DNA from: Rhodoplanes serenus
Lineage (GTDB): Bacteria; Pseudomonadota; Alphaproteobacteria; Rhizobiales; Xanthobacteraceae
Assembly: GCA_009720755.1 (NCBI GenBank)
Contig: WNKV01000008.1
Span: 1-64,000 of the forward strand
Direction: 5' to 3'
DNA length: 64,000 bases
Positions 17,032 to 28,821 of this stretch are shown here, piece after piece. The notes below the pieces were generated by a model. The model was not told where the DNA came from. It saw only the letters and a list, made by a program, of their open reading frames with translations, and did no database searches. A program made the translations under genes and the position numbers. The first letter of the stretch is position 1. Every line of letters begins with the position of its first letter.

Positions 17032-17867
17032 GCGACGCGGCCGCGCACGAGCCCCCCTCCGTTCCGGCCCACCCGGAGCCGGTCGCCGTCGTCACCGGCG
17101 CCTCCTCGGGCATCGGGGCGGAGCTGGCGCGGCTGTTCGCGGCCGACGGCCACCGCGTCGTGCTGGTTGCCCGCCGCGAAGCGGAGCTGACGACCCTCGC
17201 CGACGAGATCGCCGGCCGCGGCGCGCCACGCCCTGTGGTGATCGCCCTCGATCTCGCCGCGCCCGAGGCGGCCGCCCGCCTGCGCGAGACGCTGACGGCG
17301 CAGGGGCTCGCGGTCCGCTATCTCGTCAACAATGCCGGCTTCGGCCTGCTCGGGGTGGCGACCTCGCTCGATGCGGACCAGCAGCTCGCCATGATCGACC
17401 TCAACGTCCGCACCCTGACCGCCCTCACCCTGGCTTGCGCCGACGACCTGGTCCGCCAGCGCGGCGGGCTCCTCAATGTCGGCTCGCTGGCCGGCTTCAT
17501 GCCGGGTCCCGGCATGGCGGTCTACTACGCCACCAAGGCGTTCGTGCTGTCCTTCACCGAGGCGATGGGGCGGGAGCTCGGCCCGCGCGGCGTGCGCGTC
17601 AGCGTGCTGTGCCCCGGGCCGGTGCCGACCGGCTTCCAGGCGCGCGCCGGGGTCCGTGTCACCGGGTTTCAGAGCATCATGACGGTAACGGCCGCCGCGG
17701 CGGCCCGCACCGGCTACGACGCCCTGATGGCGGGTCGCCCCTTGGCGATTCCGGGCCGGCTCGCCCGGCTGGTGCCGCTCGTCGTGCGCCTGCTGCCCCG
17801 TCGCGCCATGCTGGCGCTGATCGCGGCGACGCAGATCCGCCGGCTCGGCGATCGCGGCGGCCTGTGA
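17028..17867 (+). CDS. Short-chain dehydrogenase/reductase (SDR)
   Basis: A 279-residue classical-type SDR oxidoreductase. The cofactor motif TGASSGIG is near residue 23, NNAG near residue 100, and the catalytic Ser...YxxxK set is visible as NVGSLAGF and YYATK. A C-terminal basic, hydrophobic stretch (RLARLVPLVVRLLPRR) suggests membrane association, as in DltE/YqjQ-like members. The GTG start at 17028 is chosen for its 4-bp overlap with the TerB-like gene. Substrate unknown. Confidence 0.88.
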   Translation: MSDAAAHEPPSVPAHPEPVAVVTGASSGIGAELARLFAADGHRVVLVARREAELTTLADEIAGRGAPRPVVIALDLAAPEAAARLRETLTAQGLAVRYLVNNAGFGLLGVATSLDADQQLAMIDLNVRTLTALTLACADDLVRQRGGLLNVGSLAGFMPGPGMAVYYATKAFVLSFTEAMGRELGPRGVRVSVLCPGPVPTGFQARAGVRVTGFQSIMTVTAAAAARTGYDALMAGRPLAIPGRLARLVPLVVRLLPRRAMLALIAATQIRRLGDRGGL

Positions 17868-18062
17868 GGCGGATAAAATCGTTCTCCACCCATGGCCCAT
17901 GGGAGAAGCGAAGCTGCGGTCGCGACCACCGCCCGGGCGCGGCTGTCTCTTCTGCCCGAGCATTTGGCGCGAGGCTTGCATCGCGAATGGGGCCGCGGTT
18001 AGCCTTGGCGTGACGCCGCGGCCACCGAACACCGCGCCGCCAGCACGGGACCGCGACCAACG

Positions 18063-18857
18063 ATGCCGAATCCAGTCCTCGTCGTCCTGCACCAGGAATG
18101 CTCGACGCCGGGGCGCGTCGGGCAGTTCTTGCAGGCGCGCGGCATCCCGCTCGACATCCGCCGTCCCCGCTACGGCGACCGGCTGCCCGAGACACTGACC
18201 GAGCATGCCGGCGCCATCGTGTTCGGCGGCCCGATGAGCGCCAACGATCCCGACGACTTCGTCAAGACCGAGATCGACTGGCTGGCGGTGCCGCTGGCCG
18301 AGCAGAAACCGCTGCTCGGCATCTGCCTCGGCGCCCAGATGCTGGCCAAGCAGCTCGGCGCCCGCGTGGCGCCGCATCCCGACGGGCACGTCGAGGTCGG
18401 CTATTATCCGCTGCGTGTCACGCTCGACGGCCGGCGCGTCTGCGGCCCTTGGCCCGGCCACGTCTACCAGTGGCACCGCGAAGGCTTCGAGCTGCCGGCC
18501 GGCGCCCGCCTGCTGGCCGAGGGCGACGCCTTCCGGAACCAGGCGTTCCGCTACGGGCCGGCCGCCTACGGGCTCCAGTTCCACCCCGAGGTGACGCACG
18601 CCATGATGTGCCGCTGGACCACCCGCGGTCACGAGCGGCTGTCGCTGCCGGGCGCCAAGCCGCGGCTGGCACATTTTGCCGACCGTCCGGTCTACGACGG
18701 CGCCGTGCGGGCCTGGCTGTCGGCGTTCCTGGACGCCTGGCTGGCGCCGGCACAACCCGCGGCGCACAGCGATGCTCGCGCCGAGGCCCGGCCGGGCCGC
18801 GGCGCCGAGCGGGTGACCGGGATCGGCCTCGCGGCCGGACCCTTCGCGGCCGGCTGA
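18063..18857 (+). CDS. Class I glutamine amidotransferase-like protein
   Basis: A 264-residue single-domain protein with the glutaminase triad in place: Cys in LLGICLGAQMLAKQLG (about residue 97), and His and Glu in GLQFHPEVTH (about residue 180). It resembles the free-standing GMP-synthase-like amidotransferases, which liberate ammonia from glutamine or hydrolyse gamma-glutamyl compounds. The last ~35 residues are an Ala/Arg/Gly-rich extension outside the domain. It converges on gdhA with repeat family 1 in between. Confidence 0.85.
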   Translation: MPNPVLVVLHQECSTPGRVGQFLQARGIPLDIRRPRYGDRLPETLTEHAGAIVFGGPMSANDPDDFVKTEIDWLAVPLAEQKPLLGICLGAQMLAKQLGARVAPHPDGHVEVGYYPLRVTLDGRRVCGPWPGHVYQWHREGFELPAGARLLAEGDAFRNQAFRYGPAAYGLQFHPEVTHAMMCRWTTRGHERLSLPGAKPRLAHFADRPVYDGAVRAWLSAFLDAWLAPAQPAAHSDARAEARPGRGAERVTGIGLAAGPFAAG

Positions 18858-18917
18858 GGGCGGACATCACAACGCGGCCGGGCGAACCCGGCCACGCTTC
18901 TCGTCATCCGTCAAACT

Positions 18918-19085
18918 GGTTCCGGATGATCAGTTCGCTGTCGTTCCGGGGCGCGGGCGCTCAGCCCGCGAACCCGGAACCCAGCGAAACAGGTCATCCC
19001 GCGGCAGACTCCAAGCTCTCGGCTGGATTCCGGACAGCCGCTTCGCGGCTTCCGGAATGACCACCGAGTGGATCTGCCGGATCTC
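18918..19085. repeat. Dispersed repeat family 1, copy A
   Basis: About 168 bp nearly identical over long blocks to 44350-44541. Shared blocks include gatcagttcgc, gtcgttccggggcgcgg, gcgaacccggaacccagcg, gtcatcccgcggcagact and ggctggattccggacagc. A strong internal hairpin, attccgga-c-agccgc-ttc-gcggct-tccggaat (about 19026-19058), can form on either strand. It separates the convergent amidotransferase and gdhA genes and ends 3 bp from the gdhA stop, so it may act as a bidirectional terminator. Confidence 0.85.
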
Positions 19086-19088
19086 GTA

Positions 19089-21804
<2,716 letters not shown>

Positions 21805-22144
21805 TCACGACTCGATCGCGGACGCATGCTGTCGTCGAGCTGCGCCTCGCGATTTCCGACGCCGCCTGATCCGACCGGGACGTTTGCTCGCCCGGCGCGA
21901 CACGTCATGCAACACCGACGCACCGCTCCGGCGACGTGCCGCCCCACCCGCCGGCCGTCAAGGCTCCGGCGCGGACGCTCGGGCGTCTGCCGTGAGGCGC
22001 TCCGCCCCGCACCCGGCTGCGACCGCCGGTCGCAGTTCGGGCTTGCGATCGACCGCCGATCACCCTAGCAAGACGGCGATGAGGCCGTGCCGCGCGCGAT
22101 CGATCCTCGTGGACCGCCCGCGCGGCCCCTGCACTGGAACTGAC
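21805..22144. other. Intergenic region without a convincing gene
   Basis: A 340-bp stretch between the divergent broken sulfatase gene and the small membrane protein gene at 22145. Open frames here are Arg/Pro-rich and lack ribosome binding sites or domains. I see no structured RNA or repeat; it presumably holds the promoter of the small gene. Confidence 0.35.
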
Positions 22145-22405
22145 ATGTTGGCGAATGTCGTGCGCGTCGTGGTGTCGATCGGTGTCGCCATCGGCACCGG
22201 CGTGCTGCTCTACCTCGACAACCGGGTCCTCGGCACGGTGATCACCGGCCTCACGGTGGGACTGCTGGTGTTCGGTGTCATCGGGGCGGCCGTCGCCCTG
22301 GCGTTCGCAATCCGCGCGGTGGTGCGGGCGATGTTCGCCGCACCCGAGCCGCCGTCCGCTCCCGCCGAAGCGCTGCGTCCACAGCGCGCCTCGGGTCGCC
22401 CCTGA
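22145..22405 (+). CDS. Small two-helix membrane protein, function unknown
   Basis: An 86-residue protein with two predicted membrane helices (VVRVVVSIGVAIGTGVLLYL and LVFGVIGAAVALAFAIRAVV) joined by a short turn, and a Pro/Ala-rich cytoplasmic tail. The ATG at 22145 has tggaac about 6 bp upstream as a weak ribosome site. A longer in-frame extension to 21659 is Arg-rich and unlikely. I do not recognise the family. Confidence 0.55.
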   Translation: MLANVVRVVVSIGVAIGTGVLLYLDNRVLGTVITGLTVGLLVFGVIGAAVALAFAIRAVVRAMFAAPEPPSAPAEALRPQRASGRP

Positions 22406-22426
22406 GGCCGGCTGCGGCTCGCCCGG

Positions 22427-22468
22427 TGCCGGTCACGCGGTGACGGCCACGCGGTGCCGGTCACTCGG
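22427..22468. repeat. 14-bp tandem repeat x3
   Basis: Units tgccggtcacgcgg, tgacggccacgcgg and tgccggtcactcgg are contiguous between two convergent small genes. The last unit contains the TGA stop of the minus-strand gene ending at 22461, so the array runs into coding sequence. Confidence 0.65.
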
Positions 22469-22718
22469 CCTGGACGTGGCGGGCGACGCACTCGACCGGG
22501 TCGTACACGGTCACCTGCAAGATCGGGAACCCCTTCTTGATCACCCGACCGGCCGCCTCGGCGGCCTCGACGGTGGCGTAGGAGCCCTTGGTCTGGCGGT
22601 CCACCTGGAGCAGGTAGCGGCCGTTCTCCGGCTTGCGGTTCTGCGAGGGCGGCTCGGATGCCGCGGGGCTGGGGGCCACGAGCTTCGTGAGGGTCTTGGC
22701 CCCCGCGCGAGTCGGCAT
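22461..22718 (-). CDS. Small conserved-looking protein of unknown function
   Basis: An 85-residue soluble protein beginning MPTRAGAKTLTKLVAP. A disordered Ser/Pro-rich segment (residues 14-30) is followed by a compact alpha/beta-looking domain with YLLQVDRQTKGSYATVEAAE and a C-terminal VTVYDPVECVARHV. The ATG at 22718 has a good AAGGAAA Shine-Dalgarno sequence. A longer start at 22793 would add an Arg-rich leader and is not favoured. No function assigned. Confidence 0.65.
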   Translation of the reverse strand: MPTRAGAKTLTKLVAPSPAASEPPSQNRKPENGRYLLQVDRQTKGSYATVEAAEAAGRVIKKGFPILQVTVYDPVECVARHVQAE

Positions 22719-22919
22719 TGTCGTTTCCTTCCAAAATGGTTCGTTCGGAATAGGTCGGGATCGGGAGGTCGGCAGACGTCGTCCCCCGCGCATGTCGGCA
22801 CGCGCGCAGGCTGCCGACCCGAGACTCCGGGGCGCCAGGTCACCGCTTCGCGATCCGCGCCGGGCGGCGGCGGATCGGAGGTGCGCGACGGAGTGCGCGA
22901 CGGATCGAGTCGGACCGGA

Positions 22920-22995
22920 TGGTGGAGCCGAGGGGATTTGAACCCCTGACCTCCGCAGTGCGATTGCGGCGCTCTCCCAACTGAGCTACGGCCCC
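22920..22995 (-). tRNA. tRNA-Ala (anticodon CGC)
   Basis: A 76-nt cloverleaf with encoded CCA (22920-22922). The acceptor stem GGGGCCG pairs with CGGCTCC. The D-arm is GCTCAGTTGGGAGAGC. The anticodon stem CCGCA/TGCGG encloses loop ATCGCAC with anticodon CGC. The T-arm contains GGTTCAAATCC. It reads GCG alanine codons, which are frequent in this GC-rich genome. Confidence 0.96.
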
Positions 22996-23250
22996 GCCGC
23001 TCGCGGCCGCAAGGGCGGCGAGCCATCAGGTGGCGCCATTTACGGGGGCACTCCGGGGAGTGTCAAGGCATGTCGGATGATACCGGGCGGAGGACGGCGA
23101 CATCCCGGCCCGTCGGGCCGGGCGGCGGGCGTTGACCAAACGGAGTCTTGGTGCTTGCCGCTCGTTTGGCGGAACGGTACACGTCGCTCGGCTAGGCTAC
23201 CCGCCCGCCCTCCCAGCAGACGTATTGCTGTCACCTGACGAGACCGCGAG

Positions 23251-23541
23251 ATGTTGGAATTCCTCAGTTTCCTCAGCACGCTGCTGACGCTGTACGTGTA
23301 CGTCCTGATCGCCGCCGCGGTGCTGAGCTGGCTCATCGCCTTCAACGTCGTCAACACCCGCAATCAGGCGGTGTCGACCATCGGCGAATTCCTCTACCGC
23401 ATCACCGAGCCGGTGCTGCGGCCGATTCGCCGGATGATGCCCGATCTCGGCGGCATCGACATTTCGCCGGTGATCGTCATCCTGGCGATCTTCTTCATCC
23501 AGTCGGTCGTGCTCCAAAACTTGGCGAAGGCGTTCTATTGA
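23251..23541 (+). CDS. YggT-family membrane protein
   Basis: A 96-residue integral membrane protein with two hydrophobic segments ([20 protein letters not shown] and [17 protein letters not shown]) framing the family motif [14 protein letters not shown]. YggT proteins are inner-membrane proteins linked to osmotic stress or respiratory-complex assembly in different bacteria; the role here is unassigned. The stop overlaps the TTG start of the next gene by 4 bp, forming a yggT-DUF167-folD operon. Confidence 0.92.
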   Translation: MLEFLSFLSTLLTLYVYVLIAAAVLSWLIAFNVVNTRNQAVSTIGEFLYRITEPVLRPIRRMMPDLGGIDISPVIVILAIFFIQSVVLQNLAKAFY

Positions 23542-23876
23542 GCGGAGCCGACGACCCGGCCGCCTGGACCCCGGTCCGCGACGGGCTCTCCGTGACGGTC
23601 CGCCTGACGCCGCGGGGCGGACGCGACGCCATCGACGGTGTCGAGCGGCTGGCCGACGGCCGCGCCGTTCTCAAGATCCGCGTGCGCGCCGCGCCGACCG
23701 ACGGCGAGGCCAACGCGGCCCTGCTGGCGTTTCTCGCCAAGTCCCTGCGGGTGCCGTCCCGCGCCGTCACGCTGGTGGCCGGCGACACCGCCCGAATCAA
23801 GCGAATCGAAATCGGTGGCGACGCGCGCGCCCTGGCGGACGCCCTCGCCCGACTGTCCGGAGTGCAAGCCGCATGA
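23538..23876 (+). CDS. DUF167 (UPF0235/YggU) family protein
   Basis: A 112-residue soluble protein with the compact DUF167 fold: [18 protein letters not shown], then [23 protein letters not shown] and a C-terminal [13 protein letters not shown]. Function is unknown across the family. The TTG start at 23538 overlaps the yggT stop (ttga), and its stop overlaps the folD ATG (atga), giving a chain of coupled translation. Confidence 0.9.
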   Translation: MSGADDPAAWTPVRDGLSVTVRLTPRGGRDAIDGVERLADGRAVLKIRVRAAPTDGEANAALLAFLAKSLRVPSRAVTLVAGDTARIKRIEIGGDARALADALARLSGVQAA

Positions 23877-24757
23877 GTGCGCGAACGATCGATGGCAAGG
23901 CGGCCGCCGAGGCCGTGCGGGCGGCGGTGGCCGCCGAGGTGGCGCGGCTGTCGTCGGCGCACGGCCTGGTGCCCGGCCTCGCCGTGGTGCTGGTCGGCGA
24001 CGACCCGGCGAGCGCCGTCTACGTACGCGGCAAGGGCAAGGCGACCATCGCGGCCGGCATGCGCTCGTTCGAGCACAGGCTGCCGGCCGAGACCACGCAG
24101 GACGCGCTGCTCGCGCTCATCGCCCGCCTCAACGCCGATCCCGCCGTGCACGGCATCCTGGTCCAGCTGCCGGTGCCGAAGCACATCGATCCGCTCGCCG
24201 TGATCCTCGCCATCGATCCGGCCAAGGATGTCGACGGCCTCCACCCGTTGAACTCCGGCCGCCTCGCCAGCGGGCTGCCGGCGCTCGTGCCCTGCACGCC
24301 GCTCGGCTGCCTGCATCTGGCCAAGAGCCTGCACGGCTCCCTCGCCGGCCTCGACGCCGTGGTGGTCGGCCGCTCCAATCTGGTCGGCAAGCCGGTGGCG
24401 CAGCTTCTCCTGGCCGAGAACGCCACCGTCACGATCGCCCATTCGCGCACCCGCGACCTGCCCGCCGTGTGCCGGCGCGCCGATCTCCTGGTCGCCGCGG
24501 TCGGCAAGCCGGGCATGATCCGCGGCGACTGGATCAAGCCGGGCGCCACCGTGATCGATGTCGGCATCAACCGGGTGCCGACCGATGACGGCAAGGGGCG
24601 GCTGGTCGGCGACGTCGCCTTCGACGAGGCGGTGGCGGTCGCCGGCGCCATCACGCCGGTGCCGGGCGGTGTCGGCCCGACCACCATCGCGTTCCTTCTG
24701 GTCAACACGGTGCGGGCCGCCTGCGCGGCCGCCGGACTGCCGACGCCGAAGATTTAG
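23873..24757 (+). CDS. folD: Methylenetetrahydrofolate dehydrogenase / cyclohydrolase FolD
   Basis: A 294-residue bifunctional cytosolic enzyme interconverting 5,10-methylene-THF and 10-formyl-THF with NADP. The family signatures are complete: [22 protein letters not shown] with the catalytic Lys near residue 56, [15 protein letters not shown], the NADP site [14 protein letters not shown], and [15 protein letters not shown] at the C-terminus. The ATG overlaps the DUF167 stop. Confidence 0.96.
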   Translation: MSARTIDGKAAAEAVRAAVAAEVARLSSAHGLVPGLAVVLVGDDPASAVYVRGKGKATIAAGMRSFEHRLPAETTQDALLALIARLNADPAVHGILVQLPVPKHIDPLAVILAIDPAKDVDGLHPLNSGRLASGLPALVPCTPLGCLHLAKSLHGSLAGLDAVVVGRSNLVGKPVAQLLLAENATVTIAHSRTRDLPAVCRRADLLVAAVGKPGMIRGDWIKPGATVIDVGINRVPTDDGKGRLVGDVAFDEAVAVAGAITPVPGGVGPTTIAFLLVNTVRAACAAAGLPTPKI

Positions 24758-24771
24758 GCGGAACACAGCCT

Positions 24772-24912
24772 CGTGTCCCGGGCGCGGCGCCGCGCGGTCG
24801 CGACGCGACCGCGGTGCGCCGCAGACCCGGGACCCATCGTTTCCGGAAGCAGTGGCTGGGCCCCGGCTCTGCGGTGCACCGCTACGCGCTGCACCGCGTC
24901 CGGGGCACGAGG
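24772..24912. repeat. GC-rich palindromic intergenic element upstream of leuB
   Basis: The folD-leuB spacer holds nested inverted repeats: tcccggg (24776-24782) with cccggga (24826-24832), and inside it cgcggtcg-cgacg-cgaccgcg (24793-24813). A second region, gtgcacc-gctacgcgc-tgcacc-like, lies near 24873-24896. It may terminate folD transcription or be a mobile palindromic element; no second copy was recognised in this window. Confidence 0.5.
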
Positions 24913-25014
24913 CCGGCGCAAGACGCGCACCCTTGCCATTCGCGGCGGCCGGCTCTAGCACAGCCGCATCCCCGCCCGCCTCTTTTGCCCGAACAACCGA
25001 ACGAGACCGCGACC

Positions 25015-26130
25015 ATGGCGACCCACAAGCTCCTCCTCCTGCCCGGCGACGGCATCGGCCCCGAGGTGATGGCCGAGGTGAAGCGGCTGATCGCCTGGAT
25101 GAACCAGAACGGGCTCGGCAGCTTCGAGACCGAGGAGGGGCTGGTCGGCGGGGCCGCCTACGACGCCGAGGGCGTCGCCGTCTCGGACGCCACCATGGCG
25201 CGCGCTCTGGCGGCCGACGCGGTCATCTTCGGCGCCGTCGGCGGCCCGAAATGGGCGAACGTGCCCTACGAGGCGCGGCCGGAAGCGGGGCTGCTGCGGC
25301 TGCGCAAGGACCTCGGCCTGTACGCCAACCTGCGCCCGGCGATCTGCTACCCGGCGCTCGCCGACGCCTCCTCGCTCAAGCGCGAGGTGGTCGACGGGCT
25401 CGACATCGTCATCGTCCGCGAGCTGACCGGCGGCGTCTATTTCGGCGAGCCGAAAACCATCGTGGATCTCGGCAACGGCCAGAAGCGCGCCATCGACACC
25501 CAGGTGTACGACACCTACGAGATCGAGCGCATCGGCCGGGTCGCCTTCGAGCTGGCGCGCAAGCGCCGCAACAAGGTGGCGTCGTTCGAGAAGCGCAACG
25601 TGATGAAGTCGGGCGTGCTGTGGAACGAGGTGATCACCGCGCTGCACGCCCGCGAATTCCCGGACGTCGGGCTGGAGCATGTGCTGGCCGATGCCGGCGG
25701 CATGCAGCTCGTGCGCTGGCCCAAGCAGTTCGACGTCATCGTCACCGACAACCTGTTCGGCGACGTCATGTCGGACATCGCCGCCATGCTGACCGGCTCG
25801 CTCGGCATGCTGCCGTCCGCCTCGCTCGGCGATCTCGACGCGGCGACCGGCACCCGCAAGGCGCTGTACGAGCCGGTGCACGGCTCGGCTCCCGACATCG
25901 CCGGCCAGGGCGTCGCCAACCCGATCGCCATGCTGGGCTCGTTCGCCATGGCGCTGCGCTACTCGTTCGGCCGGCTGAAGGAGGCCGAGCTGATCGAGAC
26001 GGCGATCGCCAACACGCTCGACAAGGGCCTGCGCACCGCCGACATCAAGTCGGAGGGCACCACGGTGGTCGGCACCCGTCAGATGGGCGAGGCGGTGATC
26101 GCCGAGGTGGCGCGACTGGCCGGCAAGTGA
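25015..26130 (+). CDS. leuB: 3-isopropylmalate dehydrogenase LeuB
   Basis: A 371-residue NAD-dependent decarboxylating dehydrogenase of leucine biosynthesis (cytosolic dimer). Motifs include PGDGIGPEV, the substrate loop [28 protein letters not shown], and the metal/NAD signature [35 protein letters not shown] follows. Length and ATG position (25015) fit the family. A hairpin and a terminator follow at 26164 and 26261. leuBCD partners are not in the window. Confidence 0.97.
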   Translation: MATHKLLLLPGDGIGPEVMAEVKRLIAWMNQNGLGSFETEEGLVGGAAYDAEGVAVSDATMARALAADAVIFGAVGGPKWANVPYEARPEAGLLRLRKDLGLYANLRPAICYPALADASSLKREVVDGLDIVIVRELTGGVYFGEPKTIVDLGNGQKRAIDTQVYDTYEIERIGRVAFELARKRRNKVASFEKRNVMKSGVLWNEVITALHAREFPDVGLEHVLADAGGMQLVRWPKQFDVIVTDNLFGDVMSDIAAMLTGSLGMLPSASLGDLDAATGTRKALYEPVHGSAPDIAGQGVANPIAMLGSFAMALRYSFGRLKEAELIETAIANTLDKGLRTADIKSEGTTVVGTRQMGEAVIAEVARLAGK

Positions 26131-26163
26131 GTCGCCTGGCCGTTGATTCGCGTGGCCGCCGAA

Positions 26164-26195
26164 GTCCGGGTTCGCGGCGTCGCCGCGCCCCGGAC
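26164..26195. other. Strong hairpin 3' of leuB
   Basis: gtccggg-tt-cgcggcg-t-cgccgcg-c-cccggac folds into a near-perfect stem. No T-run follows it, so it is more likely a transcript-stabilising or repeat-derived palindrome than a terminator on its own. Confidence 0.6.
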
Positions 26196-26260
26196 CGACG
26201 GCGAGCCGATCATCCGGTCCGCGCATGAGTCGGCCGCGACTGCGGCCTCCGGACGACGAA

Positions 26261-26290
26261 AAGGCGCCGGGCGGCCCCGGCGCCTTTCTT
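26261..26290 (+). terminator. Rho-independent terminator of leuB
   Basis: An 11-bp perfect stem aaggcgccggg / cccggcgcctt (26261-26271 and 26276-26286) with a 4-base loop, followed by a T-rich tail (tttctt). It lies 131 bp after the leuB stop. It may also serve the minus-strand gene ending at 26395, because the left arm gives A-rich sequence on that side. Confidence 0.8.
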
Positions 26291-26394
26291 CGTCTTGACC
26301 ATCTCGAGCCCGGCGGAACACGGCGACGTCCGCCCGCGGACGCTCCGGCCGTAACGCTCGCGACCCGCGAGCGCCGGACGATCGCGATCGTCGC

Positions 26395-26739
26395 TCAGTA
26401 GCGCGAGTAGCCAGGGATGTCGAAATCCCCCGGCAGCGGCATCCGCGACCACGACCCGGGCGCCGACGAATAGTCGAACGACCGCGGGAAGATCGAGTAG
26501 GCCGGCGACACCGCATAGTCGCGGTAGTGCTGGCTGTTGGGCAGCGGCTCGCGGCCGGGATCGAGGAACGAGCGCCGGCGCACGGTGACGCGGGCCGACG
26601 GCCGACCGTTGTAGACCTCGACCGGATCATAGGCGCGCGCCACGCGCCGCTTGGACTGAGCCTCGGCCGGCGATGCGGCGAACAGCGCTGCCGTCAGCCC
26701 GGCAGCGGCCGCGAAGGCAACCAGTGTCGTCAGGCGCAT
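26395..26739 (-). CDS. Small secreted protein of unknown function
   Basis: A 114-residue protein with a clear Sec signal peptide (LVAFAAAAGLTAALFAASPAEA, cleavage after about residue 27) and a basic, Tyr/Pro/Ser-rich mature part (YNGRPSARVTVRRRSFLDPG, then ...GDFDIPGYSRY). No domain recognised. Similar Tyr/Arg-rich exported proteins are common in Hyphomicrobiales. It is divergent from the sulfite dehydrogenase operon. Confidence 0.75.
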   Translation of the reverse strand: MRLTTLVAFAAAAGLTAALFAASPAEAQSKRRVARAYDPVEVYNGRPSARVTVRRRSFLDPGREPLPNSQHYRDYAVSPAYSIFPRSFDYSSAPGSWSRMPLPGDFDIPGYSRY

Positions 26740-26964
26740 GAGACCTCGCTCTCAGTCGAAACCCGGTTCTCAGTCTTAGACCCTATCCCCGGCTCCCCAC
26801 AAGGGAAACGCCGGGCCGCGATGCGGTTCCGCGAGACCTGTGGCGTCGCTGCTGCACCCGGTCCGCACGGGCGGCGGCCGATCCGACACATTGCCGCGCC
26901 TTCCCCAGTCGGCCTAGACTGCACTGATCAACGATAAAAACCCGTTATCGGGAGGAGAACGACC

Positions 26965-28314
26965 ATGCCGCAGCAGCACGACAAGGACACGGGCGGCCGA
27001 TCCGGCCCCCATCGCCGTGGTTTTCTGGCGCGGGCCGGGCTGGCCGGCGCAGGCGCCGTGATCGGCAGCACCGTGCCCTTCGGCCCCGGCGGTCCTGGCG
27101 CGATCACTTCGGCCGCCGCCCAAGGCACCGGCTCCGCCCCCGGCGCCACCGGCTCACCCGCCGCGCCGGCGGCACCGGCCGCACCGGCGAGCCCGCCGGC
27201 CGCCAAGGGGCCGCAGCAGCTCAGCTACCCGGGCAAGAGCGACAAGCTGGTGCTGCTCGGCGACCGCCCGCTGGTGGCGGAGACGCCCGAGCACCTGCTC
27301 GATGCCGACACCACCCCGACCAACCTGTTCTTCGTCCGCAACAACGGCCAGATCCCGGAGCCGCCGACCGATCCGGAGACCTGGAGGATCACCGTCGACG
27401 GCGAGGTCGAGAAGCCGCTGACCCTGACGCTGGCCGAGCTGAAGTCGCGGTTCCGGCCGGTGACTCGCTTCCTGGTGCTCGAATGCGGCGGCAACGGCCG
27501 CGCCTTCTTCAGCCCGCCCGGCCGCGGCAACCAGTGGACCAACGGCGGCGCCGGCTGCGCCGAATGGACCGGGGTGCGGGTCGCCGACGTGCTCAAGGAG
27601 GCCGGCGTCAAGCCGTCGGCGGTGTTCAGCGGGCACTACGGGGCCGACCCGCATCTCTCCGGCGATGCGAGCCGCCAGGCGCTGTCCCGCGGCGTGCCGA
27701 TCAAGAAGCTGCTCGACGAGAACAACCTGATCGTCTGGGCGATGAACGGCGAGCCGCTGCCGACCATCCATGGCGGGCCGGTCCGCCTGCTGGTTCCCGG
27801 CTGGCCCGGCTCGGTGTCGGCGAAGTGGCTGACCCGCATCTGGGTCCGCGACAAGGTCCACGACGGCGCCGGGATGGGCGGCACCTCCTACCGCGTGACC
27901 GTCAACCCGATGGTGCCGGGCGGCAAGCCGGACGAGAAGAACTTCCGCGATCTCGAGTCGATGCCGGTGCGCTCCATCGTCACCAGCCCGGCGAACGGCA
28001 CAAGGCTGCCCGCCGGCACCCGCCGGGTGGAGCTGCGGGGCGCCGCCTGGGCGGGCGACCACACCGTCAAGGACGTCCACGTCTCCCTCGACTACGGCGC
28101 GAGCTGGCAGCGGGCCGACCTCAACGCGCCCCGCAATCCCTACGACTGGCAGCGGTGGACCGCCTCGGTCGCCCTGCCGAGCGACGGCTATTTCGAGGTG
28201 TGGGCGCGGGCGACCGATTCGAACGGCGTGATGCAGCCGCACATCGCCGGCAACTGGAACCCGCAGGGCTACGGGGCGAACCCGATGCACCGCGTCGCGG
28301 TGCTGGTCGGATGA
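26965..28314 (+). CDS. sorA: Molybdopterin sulfite dehydrogenase catalytic subunit (SorA/SoxC family)
   Basis: A 449-residue periplasmic sulfite-oxidising enzyme. It has a Tat-type signal (RRGFLARAGLAGAGAVIG), then an unusually long Ala/Pro spacer, the oxidoreductase molybdopterin domain and a C-terminal Mo-co dimerisation domain. The molybdenum-ligating Cys is in VLECGGNGRAFFSP (near residue 174). GAGCAEWTGVRVADVL and GHYGADPHLSGDA are further family blocks. The following c-type cytochrome gene, overlapping by 4 bp, points to a SorAB-type enzyme passing electrons from sulfite to cytochrome c. No sox genes are nearby, arguing against SoxC proper. Confidence 0.88.
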   Translation: MPQQHDKDTGGRSGPHRRGFLARAGLAGAGAVIGSTVPFGPGGPGAITSAAAQGTGSAPGATGSPAAPAAPAAPASPPAAKGPQQLSYPGKSDKLVLLGDRPLVAETPEHLLDADTTPTNLFFVRNNGQIPEPPTDPETWRITVDGEVEKPLTLTLAELKSRFRPVTRFLVLECGGNGRAFFSPPGRGNQWTNGGAGCAEWTGVRVADVLKEAGVKPSAVFSGHYGADPHLSGDASRQALSRGVPIKKLLDENNLIVWAMNGEPLPTIHGGPVRLLVPGWPGSVSAKWLTRIWVRDKVHDGAGMGGTSYRVTVNPMVPGGKPDEKNFRDLESMPVRSIVTSPANGTRLPAGTRRVELRGAAWAGDHTVKDVHVSLDYGASWQRADLNAPRNPYDWQRWTASVALPSDGYFEVWARATDSNGVMQPHIAGNWNPQGYGANPMHRVAVLVG

Positions 28315-28805
28315 GCCGCCTCGGTGCCTCGGCGCGCAGCGGGACACCGCGAGGCGCCCGCGCCGGCCGTACCCGGGCCGGCGCCGTCCCCGGCCGACGG
28401 GTCGGCGCCACCGCCGTCGCCCTGTGGCTCCTGGCGGGGGCCGGGCTCGGCCTCACGGGCGCCGCGGCCCAGACCTCGGGCACCGCACCGCCGGCGCCGC
28501 GCGAGCTGCCGGCCGAGCCGCCGACCTTCACGCCGAGCGAGGAGACGCCCGAACAGTTCCCGCCCGGCGAGGGCCGCGACGACACCTTCGCGAGCTGCAC
28601 CGGCTGCCACAATTTCAAGCTCGTGGCGGCCCAGGGCATGAGCCGGCGACAGTGGGAGGGCTCGCTCGACTGGATGGTGCGCCGGCACGGCATGCCCGAG
28701 CTTTCCGGCGCCGAGCGCGAGCGGGTGCTGAGCTATCTCGAAGGAGCGTTCCCGCCGCGCGCCCCCGCCGCCCAGCGCGGCTGGCAGAACCCGTTTCTGC
28801 GCTGA
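28311..28805 (+). CDS. sorB: c-type cytochrome subunit of sulfite dehydrogenase (SorB-like)
   Basis: A 164-residue exported protein. A long basic N-terminus precedes the signal-peptide core (ALWLLAGAGLGLTGAAAQ). The mature part has one heme c site, SCTGCHNFKL (about residue 101), and a likely distal Met ligand in RRHGMPELSG. The ATG overlaps the sorA stop (atga), the usual coupling for sorAB. It would accept electrons from the molybdenum centre. Confidence 0.85.
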   Translation: MSRLGASARSGTPRGARAGRTRAGAVPGRRVGATAVALWLLAGAGLGLTGAAAQTSGTAPPAPRELPAEPPTFTPSEETPEQFPPGEGRDDTFASCTGCHNFKLVAAQGMSRRQWEGSLDWMVRRHGMPELSGAERERVLSYLEGAFPPRAPAAQRGWQNPFLR

Positions 28806-28821
28806 CGCCGATGCACGCCGC

